Shown here piece by piece: positions 1 to 5,821 of a stretch of 6,610 bases of DNA. The translations under genes and the position numbers were made by a program. The stretch comes from a bacterium (GTDB lineage: Bacteria; Bacteroidota; Ignavibacteria; Kapaibacteriales; UBA961), in NCBI GenBank assembly GCA_022844575.1, contig JALHLL010000194.1, positions 1 to 6,610 of the forward strand, in the 5' to 3' direction. Every line of letters starts with the position of its first letter. The first letter of the stretch is position 1. The notes below the pieces were generated by a model. It had not been told where the DNA came from, made no database searches, and saw only the letters and a list, made by a program, of their open reading frames with translations.

Positions 1-478
1 GTAATCTTTCGGAAAAAGTTTTAGAATCAATCAAAACTATATCAGCATCTCTGTTAATAAAACGATGTTGAAAACCGTCATCTAAAATAATAATATCGGC
101 GGCATTATTATGTTCAATCCACTTAACTGCTCTTGTGCGTGATTCATCGGCAATAATTATGGCATCTTGCAATGCAACAGCGTGCATCATAAGTTCATCG
201 CCTGCGGTCTGTGCATTTTCTATTATTGTTTTCCCGTCGGAAACTAAAAGAAAACCTGAGCTTTTTCTTTTATATCCCCTGCCTATTATAGCGACTCTTC
301 TTTGTGTATTGATATAATGACGGGCAATGCACTGAACAAAGGGTGATTTCCCTGTTCCGCCGGTTGTTATGTTTCCGACACTTATAATCGGTATTGCCGA
401 TGTATAGATTTCTATTTTTTGTGTATCGAAACGTTTATTACGCCATCGGACAGCATACTCATAAAGCCGATCGAACAT
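1..478 (-). CDS. lpxK: Tetraacyldisaccharide 4'-kinase LpxK, N-terminal part (cut by the window edge)
   Basis: This gene encodes the inner-membrane-associated kinase that phosphorylates the 4' position of the tetraacyl disaccharide precursor of lipid A. The translation shows SVGNITTGGTGKSP (residues 33-46, the LpxK-type P-loop with Lys44), IGRGYKR (65-71, matching the family SRGYG segment), AGDE (92-95) and LDDGFQH (132-138). These are the LpxK signatures in the right order and spacing. Only 159 codons are present of roughly 330 usual for the family, and the gene continues beyond position 1. The ATG at 478-476 is the only usable start: reading upstream in frame there is no other start codon before a stop at 514-512. 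The N-terminus is about 15 residues shorter than in E. coli, so the usual membrane-anchoring helix looks reduced. No clear Shine-Dalgarno sequence is visible. It starts 5 bp after the stop of the 165-aa exported protein, so co-transcription and probable translational coupling are inferred. Confidence 0.93.
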   Translation of the reverse strand, partial: MFDRLYEYAVRWRNKRFDTQKIEIYTSAIPIISVGNITTGGTGKSPFVQCIARHYINTQRRVAIIGRGYKRKSSGFLLVSDGKTIIENAQTAGDELMMHAVALQDAIIIADESRTRAVKWIEHNNAADIIILDDGFQHRFINRDADIVLIDSKTFSERL

Positions 479-483
479 AAACG

Positions 484-981
484 TTAGTCTTCGGAGAAAA
501 AGTACTGTGAATCATCGTCCAATTTTACATTAATTGTTACCCAACCCTTTTCAGGTGAACGATAAAATGTAAAAACCCATCTCATCGGAAAATCTGGGTG
601 AAGAGCAATACAACGCAAACGTGTAAAGGAAGGCGATACATTTTCATAACTCACAATCTCATAGTTACGAATTTCGCCATATATCTCATTTGCCTTTTTT
701 ACCGTTTCGAATAGTCCTCGCATAGTTTCTTCTTTTTCAGCCATTTTCGTATCCTTGAGCAATCTCTCAAGGGCTTTTTTGACATCACCTTTTATTACGG
801 CTTTAAAGAATGTACTCGTAATATCTAATATTTCATTTGGGAGACCATCTGCGGGTGCTTTATTAATAGATGTGCTTCCATCATTCCTTCCGTTCGTTTC
901 CGTACTATCTTGTGCAGATAAAAACGGAGCCGAACAGATGAGAACGACGAGAATGATAAAGTAATAAGAAACCGTTTGCAT
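484..981 (-). CDS. Small exported protein of unknown function (possible NTF2-like fold)
   Basis: I do not recognise a named family for this 165-aa protein. Residues 1-23 look like a signal peptide: a hydrophobic stretch from about 6 to 21 followed by a probable cleavage site at LSA-QD. The n-region lacks a positive charge, which is unusual. VLIC is a poor lipobox (Ile at -1), so a soluble periplasmic product is more likely than a lipoprotein. Residues 25-50 are polar and probably disordered. The rest has the pattern of a small alpha+beta domain: helices around 52-95 (FFKAVIKGDVKKAL and a Lys/Glu-rich stretch), then beta-rich segments with RWVFTFYRS and GWVTINVKLDDD. This resembles secreted NTF2-like proteins (DUF3887/DUF4878 type), but that is an analogy by eye. 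Its ATG has a good Shine-Dalgarno sequence (GGAGA, 991-987, 5 nt spacing). It lies between the pseudouridine synthase and lpxK, so an envelope role is possible but not shown. Confidence 0.8.
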   Translation of the reverse strand: MQTVSYYFIILVVLICSAPFLSAQDSTETNGRNDGSTSINKAPADGLPNEILDITSTFFKAVIKGDVKKALERLLKDTKMAEKEETMRGLFETVKKANEIYGEIRNYEIVSYENVSPSFTRLRCIALHPDFPMRWVFTFYRSPEKGWVTINVKLDDDSQYFFSED

Positions 982-1035
982 AATATTCTCCAGAAACCAT
1001 TAGGTATTATATGCGTGTAACAATTGAATTGTCTG
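982..1035 (-). promoter_or_regulatory. Candidate promoter and ribosome binding site for the exported protein and lpxK
   Basis: Reading the minus strand, CAGACA (1035-1030, four of six matches to a -35 box) is followed by an 18-nt spacer and a perfect TATAAT (1011-1006). A start of transcription near 999 would leave a leader of about 18 nt containing the Shine-Dalgarno sequence GGAGA at 991-987. This would allow the exported protein and lpxK to be transcribed separately from the pseudouridine synthase gene upstream. It is a sequence match only. The -10 is the sigma-70 form, not the Bacteroidota TAnnTTTG form, which lowers confidence if the host is a Bacteroidota member. Confidence 0.35.
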
Positions 1036-1044
1036 CAAACAATT
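1020..1044. repeat. Short inverted-repeat cluster in the gap between two genes (possible operator)
   Basis: ACAATT (1020-1025), one base, then AATTGT (1027-1032) forms a 13-bp near-perfect palindrome. A third copy, ACAATT, follows at 1039-1044 and can pair with 1027-1032 around a 6-nt loop. The palindrome sits mostly between the candidate -35 and -10 boxes of the exported-protein promoter, as a repressor operator would. It also lies just after the stop of the pseudouridine synthase gene, where a weak AT-only hairpin could form. AT-rich short palindromes arise easily by chance. Confidence 0.3.
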
Positions 1045-1045
1045 A

Positions 1046-2857
1046 TTATTCCAAACCCGTTAGCTGACGTAATTCCGATAACTCACGACGTGTAAGCACT
1101 CTGTACTTCCCTCGAGCCAAGCCACGAGTTGAAAGTGTTGCAAAGAACTTCCTATCTAATTTGCGGACATCATAACCGAATTTTTCAAAGATTCTGCGAA
1201 CCTCTCTGTTTTTTCCTTCGCGCAATTCAAGAATTAACTTTCTACCGTCGGTAGGGTCAATGAATATTTCGCATGGTTGTGTTTCTTCTCCATCGTCTAA
1301 AACAACACCTTTGGCAATATGTCGTGCATGAGCATGTTCAAGGGGTTCATTAAGCGTTACATTATATACCCTTGGTATTGCATAACTCGGATGTGTAAGT
1401 CGATGAGCAAGTTCCCCGTCATTTGTAAGTAAGAGAACGCCAGTTGTATTACGGTCTAAGCGACCTACCGGAAAAAGTCTTTTATCTGTTTTGATAAGGT
1501 CGAGTACCGTCTTTCTTCCGAATTCATCATCTGCCGTCGTTATCACATCCTTAGGTTTATTGAGAAGGATATAGATTAATCTTCTCACATCGGTAATCGG
1601 TTCGCCCTTTACAGTTACAAAATCACCGGGCATAATACGAGTACTAAGGTCGGTTACTACGATACGATTGATTTTTACTTCACCCTTTGTTATTAACTCC
1701 TCGACTGCTCTACGCGAACCAACACCCGAATCAGCAAGATATTTATTAACTCTTGTTCCGATATTTTCCTTATTTGCTTTTTGCTTAGCTCTGCTTTTTG
1801 CTTTTAAACCGGGTTCGGTTTTTCGTGTAATCGGCTTTTGTCCTTTTAAGGATTTGTTTTTATCAGTTGTCGGTTTTGGACTTTGCCCTTTGTTCACACG
1901 TGAATCAGTCGTACCCTTTACCGCTCTTTTTATTCCGGGAGTTCGGGTTGGCTTAAGTTCTTCACCCTCATTCCGATTCAATTTTTTGGGCTTTTCGGTA
2001 AACTCTATATTTTCTTTTTTGAAACCTGAAGTTCCACTTGTTTTAACTCTTGATTTTTGACCGTATTCTGAAGTAGAGCGCGAAGCTGAACGCACCGAAT
2101 TTTCACCCCATGTTTTCTGTTTTGGTGCATAGGCTTTTTCAGTATTCGGTTTTCGATAAGTTCGTGTACCCTCGCTTGCAGCTGAACGCACCGAATTTTC
2201 ACCCCATGTTTTCTGTTTTGGTGCATAGGCTTTTTCAGCATTCGGTTTTCGATAAGTCCGCGTACCCTCGCTTGCAGCCGAACGAGTTGAACGTGGTCTT
2301 TCGCTGCGTGAATCGCGTTGTGTACGATCACCCGTATTGCCGCTAAACTTTTCTCTATCTCTGTAAGTCTTTTCACTACTTGGTTTTCTTGGTGCTCGAC
2401 CGCCTTCACTTATCTGTGAACGAGTGTTATCGAAACGTGCTTTAGTTTCAGAACGTTCATAGGTATTGCTTCTGCTTTTTGGTCGTGATCCATATGGTGC
2501 TCCGGTTTCATTCTTTCTCGAAGTTCTTGGTCGCTCGCTTATAAATGAGCGCGTTGAGCGTGGCTTTTCAGCTTCATCATTGCGTTCTCTGCGTTCCGAA
2601 AACTCACCTTTGCCGGCATAATCCTTCGATCGTGGGCTATTGCCTGTGCGTCTGTTTTGTGAACTTCCTCGTGTTGAGGAGCCGGAAAATTTTCTATTGG
2701 AGTTTACACCGGTCTTTGGGAAAGGTTTACGGCTTCTCGTGCTTTTCGCACCCGTCGGATTGTCTTCAGAAGTTTCATCTTTTCTTCTTGTTTGTCCGCG
2801 TGATTGTTTGGAATAATTTCCTGTAGATTGTGATCGGCGTGATCGTGAAAAAGCCAT
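1046..2857 (-). CDS. RluB/RsuA-family ribosomal RNA pseudouridine synthase with long basic N-terminal extension
   Basis: This enzyme isomerises a uridine in ribosomal RNA to pseudouridine. The conserved part is the last 237 of 603 residues. An S4 RNA-binding domain starts near residue 367 (GTRVNKYLADSGVGSRR, then GEVKIN and PGDFVTV). The catalytic domain starts near 427 (LLNKPKDVITT) and contains PVGRLDRNTTGVLLLTNDG, with the catalytic Asp at 468. Near the end come EGKNREVRRIFEKFGY and the LDRKFF segment. This motif set fits the RsuA/RluB/RluE/RluF group, and an S4 plus KNREVRR layout favours RluB-like 23S rRNA modification. The exact target base cannot be assigned. Residues 1-366 are low-complexity, rich in Arg, Ser, Lys, Thr and Glu, and probably disordered; they contain a 32-residue tandem repeat. 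E. coli RluB has no such N-terminal tail, but Bacteroidota relatives often do. The ATG at 2857 is preceded by AAGGT (2867-2863) with 5 nt spacing, supporting the long form. Confidence 0.93.
   Translation of the reverse strand: MAFSRSRRSQSTGNYSKQSRGQTRRKDETSEDNPTGAKSTRSRKPFPKTGVNSNRKFSGSSTRGSSQNRRTGNSPRSKDYAGKGEFSERRERNDEAEKPRSTRSFISERPRTSRKNETGAPYGSRPKSRSNTYERSETKARFDNTRSQISEGGRAPRKPSSEKTYRDREKFSGNTGDRTQRDSRSERPRSTRSAASEGTRTYRKPNAEKAYAPKQKTWGENSVRSAASEGTRTYRKPNTEKAYAPKQKTWGENSVRSASRSTSEYGQKSRVKTSGTSGFKKENIEFTEKPKKLNRNEGEELKPTRTPGIKRAVKGTTDSRVNKGQSPKPTTDKNKSLKGQKPITRKTEPGLKAKSRAKQKANKENIGTRVNKYLADSGVGSRRAVEELITKGEVKINRIVVTDLSTRIMPGDFVTVKGEPITDVRRLIYILLNKPKDVITTADDEFGRKTVLDLIKTDKRLFPVGRLDRNTTGVLLLTNDGELAHRLTHPSYAIPRVYNVTLNEPLEHAHARHIAKGVVLDDGEETQPCEIFIDPTDGRKLILELREGKNREVRRIFEKFGYDVRKLDRKFFATLSTRGLARGKYRVLTRRELSELRQLTGLE
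2085..2276 (-). repeat. Two tandem 96-bp copies inside the pseudouridine synthase gene
   Basis: Positions 2085-2180 and 2181-2276 are nearly identical, differing at three bases by my alignment. In the protein these are two 32-residue units at about 192-223 and 224-255, each starting RSAASEGTRTYRKPN and ending KQKTWGENSV. The only amino-acid change is Ala versus Thr in PN(A/T)EKAY; the other two differences are silent (ACA CGA versus ACG CGG). A third, decayed copy is visible at residues 146-176 (RSQISEGGRAPRKPSSEKTY), so the extension seems to have grown by repeated duplication of one unit. The 96-bp period keeps the reading frame. Confidence 0.93.
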
Positions 2858-2885
2858 GCTTTACCTTATACTGATAGAATTTATA

Positions 2886-2918
2886 CAAAAATACGGAAGT
2901 AAACGCCGTCGGTATCAA
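2886..2918 (-). promoter_or_regulatory. Candidate Bacteroidota-type promoter of the pseudouridine synthase gene
   Basis: On the minus strand TTG (2918-2916) is followed by 22 nt and TATTTTTG (2893-2886). This fits the pattern TTG-N17-23-TAnnTTTG described for Flavobacterium and related bacteria. Transcription would start around 2880, about 20 nt before the ATG at 2857, with the ribosome binding site AAGGT at 2867-2863 in between. The box lies in the 175-bp gap between this gene and the divergently transcribed beta-lactamase gene. I saw no equally good match facing the beta-lactamase. Confidence 0.4.
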
Positions 2919-3032
2919 GAAGTGCTTGCTTTGTTCATTCACCATGCTCAAAAAATTGAACATGACTGAACAGATTGAAATAAGTATTTACTATATTGCT
3001 ACATACTAACGTTACATATCAATACACATAGA

Positions 3033-3854
3033 ATGATGCAATCCAGATACTTTTTATCAATTTTATCGTTTTTTCTACTGTTTTCAGGATGTCATAAAAG
3101 ACCGAAGGTGGAGGCAAATAATGAATGGAAAAAGTATTATGAACAATATGGGATACAAGGTTCATTTGTATTATACGATGAAAATAAAAATTCTTATACC
3201 GTATTTAATGAACAACAATTTACCATGCCGTTTATACCCGCATCAACATTCAAAATTTGCAATTCGCTTATAGGATTGGAAACAGGAGTAATTAAAGATG
3301 AGAATTTTATTATAGCTTGGGATAGTGTCCGGCGAAATAAAGTATGGGATAATGACCACGATTTGAAATCCGCTTTTAAGAATTCGACCGTTTGGTATTA
3401 TCAGGAATTGGCGCGGCGAGTCGGAAAGGAAAAAATGAAATATTGGATAGATATGTCTGAATATGGAAATATGGATACGACCGGCGGAATTGATAGATTT
3501 TGGTTGGAAGGTAGTTTGAGAGTTTCTCCGCTTCAACAAGTGGATTTTTTACAGAGGTTGAATAATGAGAAATTACCCTTTTCAAAAAGAAGTATTGATA
3601 TAGTCAAGAAAATTATGGTTGAAGCAGATACATTAGGTTATATACTAAGAGCGAAAACAGGGTGGGGGGCACAGGGTAAAAAAGATATAGGTTGGTATAT
3701 AGGGTATATACAAACTAAGGATAATGTGTATTATTTTGCGAATTGTGTACAGATTGACGGTGAAGAATTAAATGATAATGAAACCGCAATTATGTTCGAT
3801 AATGCGAGAAAGTCTATTGCTAAGGAGATATTGAAGAGTATGAAGATTATGTAA
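3033..3854 (+). CDS. Class D (OXA-type) beta-lactamase, predicted lipoprotein
   Basis: This is a serine beta-lactamase that hydrolyses the beta-lactam ring through an acyl-enzyme intermediate. All class D motifs are present in order in 273 aa: PASTFKI with nucleophile Ser71 and Lys74 (the residue carboxylated in this class), STV at 118-120 (the S-x-V motif), EYGN at 143-146 (YGN motif), FWLEG with Trp157 (the tryptophan that stabilises the carboxylated lysine), and AKTGWG with Lys208-Thr-Gly. The length is normal for the class and nothing looks inactivated. The N-terminus is hydrophobic and ends in FSGC, a usable lipobox with Cys20, so a lipid-anchored periplasmic enzyme is predicted. The start is the first of two adjacent ATG codons (3033 or 3036); no Shine-Dalgarno sequence is visible. 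It is transcribed away from the pseudouridine synthase gene and no partner or regulator lies next to it. The OXA subfamily and substrate range cannot be read from sequence alone. A BlaR-type sensor domain is unlikely because there is no membrane or protease part. Confidence 0.95.
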   Translation: MMQSRYFLSILSFFLLFSGCHKRPKVEANNEWKKYYEQYGIQGSFVLYDENKNSYTVFNEQQFTMPFIPASTFKICNSLIGLETGVIKDENFIIAWDSVRRNKVWDNDHDLKSAFKNSTVWYYQELARRVGKEKMKYWIDMSEYGNMDTTGGIDRFWLEGSLRVSPLQQVDFLQRLNNEKLPFSKRSIDIVKKIMVEADTLGYILRAKTGWGAQGKKDIGWYIGYIQTKDNVYYFANCVQIDGEELNDNETAIMFDNARKSIAKEILKSMKIM

Positions 3855-4062
3855 GTTCTTAAACCAACTGCTTCATGGGAAAGTTCTGAGTTCTTAGATG
3901 TCACGCATACATAAACAGCTAAGTATAACGTGCTTCAAAAAACTAATATAAAGAATATCGATTCATGTAGTCATGCTGATAAGGAACATTATCATAATCC
4001 CTTATTTCGAGTAAGTACAAAACAGGACAGAAAAATTCCTACTATTATTAGAATATTATACA
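3855..4062. other. Intergenic region with no supported gene
   Basis: These 208 bp are AT-rich. A 60-codon frame starts at 3930 but its product has no recognisable pattern and overlaps the better supported DUF805 frame. The 8-base direct repeat AGTTCTTA occurs at 3854-3861 and 3890-3897. I see no convincing stem plus T-run terminator for the beta-lactamase gene and no clear promoter for the next gene. Confidence 0.5.
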
Positions 4063-4281
4063 ATGGATTTCAAAGAAAAATTGCCGGTAAGTTATTTGTT
4101 ATTCACTTTTAAAGGGCGAATCAACCGTTCTACATATTTAGTAGCAACAGCATTCATATGGTCAAGTTTTTATATCCTCTACTATTTGATTGAAACACTT
4201 TTCACAGAATCGGCTACATTAATAATATATCCGGTGCTTTTTTTGGGCGCTTATAGCTACCGGAGCAAAAAGGTTACATGA
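4063..4281 (+). CDS. DUF805-type membrane protein, N-terminal piece (frameshifted)
   Basis: The 72-aa product opens with LLFTFKGRINRSTYL (residues 12-26), which matches the F-x-GR-x-R-x-x-Y start of DUF805 inner-membrane proteins, followed by two hydrophobic segments at about 27-45 and 50-64. The frame then leaves the family pattern after YRSK and stops at 4281. The missing continuation lies in the +1 frame: from 4271 the sequence reads RLHDCNLKGLWLLMV, then ILPVLGP, matching the RLHD and P-x-x-GP hallmarks of DUF805. Removing one base from the A run at 4267-4271 restores a continuous reading frame through YRSKRLHDCNLKG. The function of DUF805 proteins is unknown; they are small multi-pass membrane proteins. 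No good Shine-Dalgarno sequence precedes the ATG at 4063. It is best read as the first part of one gene continuing to 5821. Confidence 0.7.
   Translation: MDFKEKLPVSYLLFTFKGRINRSTYLVATAFIWSSFYILYYLIETLFTESATLIIYPVLFLGAYSYRSKKVT
4267..4271 (+). other. Frameshift site: run of five A within a DUF805-type sequence
   Basis: Upstream of this run the DUF805 pattern is in the frame of position 4063; downstream it is in the frame of position 4271, one base later. A run of four A instead of five would join the two frames exactly within the conserved RLHD motif. The shift needed by the ribosome is +1 (or -2), which is not the usual -1 slip at A-rich heptamers, and five A is short for transcriptional slippage. 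A real one-base insertion or a sequencing or assembly error is therefore more likely than programmed frameshifting. Confidence 0.75.
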
Positions 4282-4288
4282 TTGCAAT

Positions 4289-5821
4289 TTGAAAGGATTA
4301 TGGCTATTAATGGTTATACTACCTGTGCTTGGTCCTTTGTTCCTACTTTTTATTCTATACATTCGAAAAGGGTCGAAAAGTACAAATATGTACGGATTAG
4401 TTCAAGGGACTGCTTCCGATTATTTCCGAAATCCGGATCCTAAGCCATTTCATAATTCAATAAGTACTGAATGTATAGTCAACGATGTTTCTCAATTGAA
4501 TCCTGTTATTGTCGCAAATGTTGAAACACCATGCTCAACTGAAGAATTACAAAATATTGTTAGGAAATCAGAAGCAATCAGCATCGGAGGTGGGAGGTTT
4601 AGTATGGGCGGTCAGACAGCAAGCCCCGGAAGCGTACACATAAGCATGAAGTGTTTGAACAAAATACTTGATTTTTCAGTTGATGAACAAAGGATAAAGG
4701 TTCAAGCTGGTATCAGATGGTGTGACATACAACGTCATATTGATAATTACGGATTAAGTATAAAAATTATGCAAACCTATGCCAATTTTACGGTCGGTGG
4801 TTCATTGAGCGTAAATTGTCATGGTCGTTACATTGGTCTTGGTCCCATAATTCTCTCGGTAATTTCCTTGGATGTTATGCTTTCTAACGGTGAACTTGTT
4901 CACACAAGTCCTACAAATAATGCCGAGTTGTTTTATGCGTGTATTGGCTGCTATAATGCAGTTGCTATTATTGTAAATGTTGAGCTTGAATTAGTTGAAA
5001 ATGTTCGTGTAAAACGTTTACAAAAAAAAATGAAACTTGAGGAATACAAAAAGTATTTTGTTGATGGCATTAATCATAATAAAAGTGTAGTTTTCCATAA
5101 TGCGGATATTTACCCGCCAAAAAACAAAAATGTAAGAGCTGTAAGTTGGGTAGTGACGAATGATAACCCGACAACAAAAACTAAATTGATTCCGCTGGCT
5201 TCTGCATATCCTATAGAAAGATATTTTATCGGTGCATTCGGTCGTAGTAATTTTGGAAAATGGAGACGGGAGTTTATAATTGACCCACTATACTATAAAC
5301 TTAAAAGAGTCCATTGGCGTAACTATGAAGCCGGGTATGATGTTCTTGAACTTGAGCCGAATTCCAGAAAAAAGAGTACATATGTGTTGCAGGAGTATTT
5401 TGTTGAAATCGAAAAACTTGAGCAATTTGTTGGCTTAATGACCGAGATATTTACTCGTTTCAATGTGAATGTAATTAATATATCAATTCGTCATTCAAAA
5501 GCGGACAAGGGTTCTTTATTAGCATGGGCTCGAAGTGAAGACGTTTTCGCTTTTGTGGTGTGGTATAAACAATCTACAACTGATGAGGAAAAACGGAAAG
5601 TGTCTATATGGACGCGTGAATTAATAGACTCAGTTATTACATTAGGCGGCTCTTACTATCTGCCTTATCAACAGCATGCAACGGAGGTGCAATTCCACAA
5701 AGCGTACCCGCGAGCGATGGAATTATTCAAACTAAAAAAGAAATTTGATCCTGAGTATAAATTCAGAAATATAATTTGGGATAAATATTATGTAGGACAG
5801 CAGTATGAAATCAATATTTAA
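4289..5821 (+). CDS. FAD-binding (PCMH-type) oxidoreductase with DUF805-derived membrane N-terminus
   Basis: The 510-aa frame has a membrane segment at residues 4-26 that is the last helix of the DUF805 unit, ending in RKGSKSTNMYG. A flavoprotein follows. Its FAD-binding domain spans about 76-238: ETPCSTEELQNIV, then SIGGGRFSMGGQT (98-110, dinucleotide-binding loop), VQAGIRWCDIQRHI, TVGGSLSVNCHGR (168-180) and SNGELV. The substrate domain runs to a family-like end with YPRAMELFKLKKKFDPEYKF. This places it in the VAO/PCMH superfamily, near DprE1, aldonolactone-oxidase and FAD-linked sterol-reductase-like enzymes; the substrate is unknown. The loop has Phe104 where covalently flavinylated relatives have His (GHS), so FAD is probably bound non-covalently. 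The TTG start at 4289 has no ribosome binding site and falls inside DUF805, so it is an artefact of the upstream frameshift. The true start is probably 4063, or possibly the ATG at 4388 as a soluble form. Its 3' end overlaps the methyltransferase by 17 bp. Confidence 0.85.
   Translation: MKGLWLLMVILPVLGPLFLLFILYIRKGSKSTNMYGLVQGTASDYFRNPDPKPFHNSISTECIVNDVSQLNPVIVANVETPCSTEELQNIVRKSEAISIGGGRFSMGGQTASPGSVHISMKCLNKILDFSVDEQRIKVQAGIRWCDIQRHIDNYGLSIKIMQTYANFTVGGSLSVNCHGRYIGLGPIILSVISLDVMLSNGELVHTSPTNNAELFYACIGCYNAVAIIVNVELELVENVRVKRLQKKMKLEEYKKYFVDGINHNKSVVFHNADIYPPKNKNVRAVSWVVTNDNPTTKTKLIPLASAYPIERYFIGAFGRSNFGKWRREFIIDPLYYKLKRVHWRNYEAGYDVLELEPNSRKKSTYVLQEYFVEIEKLEQFVGLMTEIFTRFNVNVINISIRHSKADKGSLLAWARSEDVFAFVVWYKQSTTDEEKRKVSIWTRELIDSVITLGGSYYLPYQQHATEVQFHKAYPRAMELFKLKKKFDPEYKFRNIIWDKYYVGQQYEINI
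5794..5797 (+). promoter_or_regulatory. Ribosome binding site inside the oxidoreductase gene
   Basis: AGGA lies 7 nt before the ATG at 5805, within the last codons of the oxidoreductase. It supports that ATG as the methyltransferase start and implies that the 17-bp overlap is real, with translation of the second gene coupled to termination of the first. Confidence 0.6.

Noticed and set aside
1668..2060. 130-codon plus-strand frame opposite the pseudouridine synthase gene
   Set aside because: It is the antisense of a well supported coding region and its protein shows no family pattern; its length comes from composition bias.
2005..2409. 134-codon minus-strand frame overlapping the pseudouridine synthase gene
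   Set aside because: It is a shifted frame over the low-complexity and tandem-repeat part of the real gene; its own internal repeat simply mirrors the 96-bp duplication.
2929..2972. GTTCA...TGAAC inverted repeat in the divergent intergenic region
   Set aside because: The arms are only five bases and about 34 bases apart; not distinguishable from chance.
3854..3897. Direct repeat AGTTCTTA as a possible insertion-sequence target duplication
   Set aside because: Only about 28 bp separate the copies, no terminal inverted repeats or transposase are present, and 8-base repeats in AT-rich DNA occur by chance.
3930..4112. 60-codon plus-strand frame before the DUF805 sequence
   Set aside because: It has no ribosome binding site or recognisable pattern and overlaps the DUF805 frame, which is clearly family-like.
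4264..4275. Programmed -1 ribosomal frameshift at the A run
   Set aside because: The shift needed is +1 (or -2), the run has five A and not the six A plus G of the classical heptamer, and no stimulating stem or internal ribosome binding site stands out.
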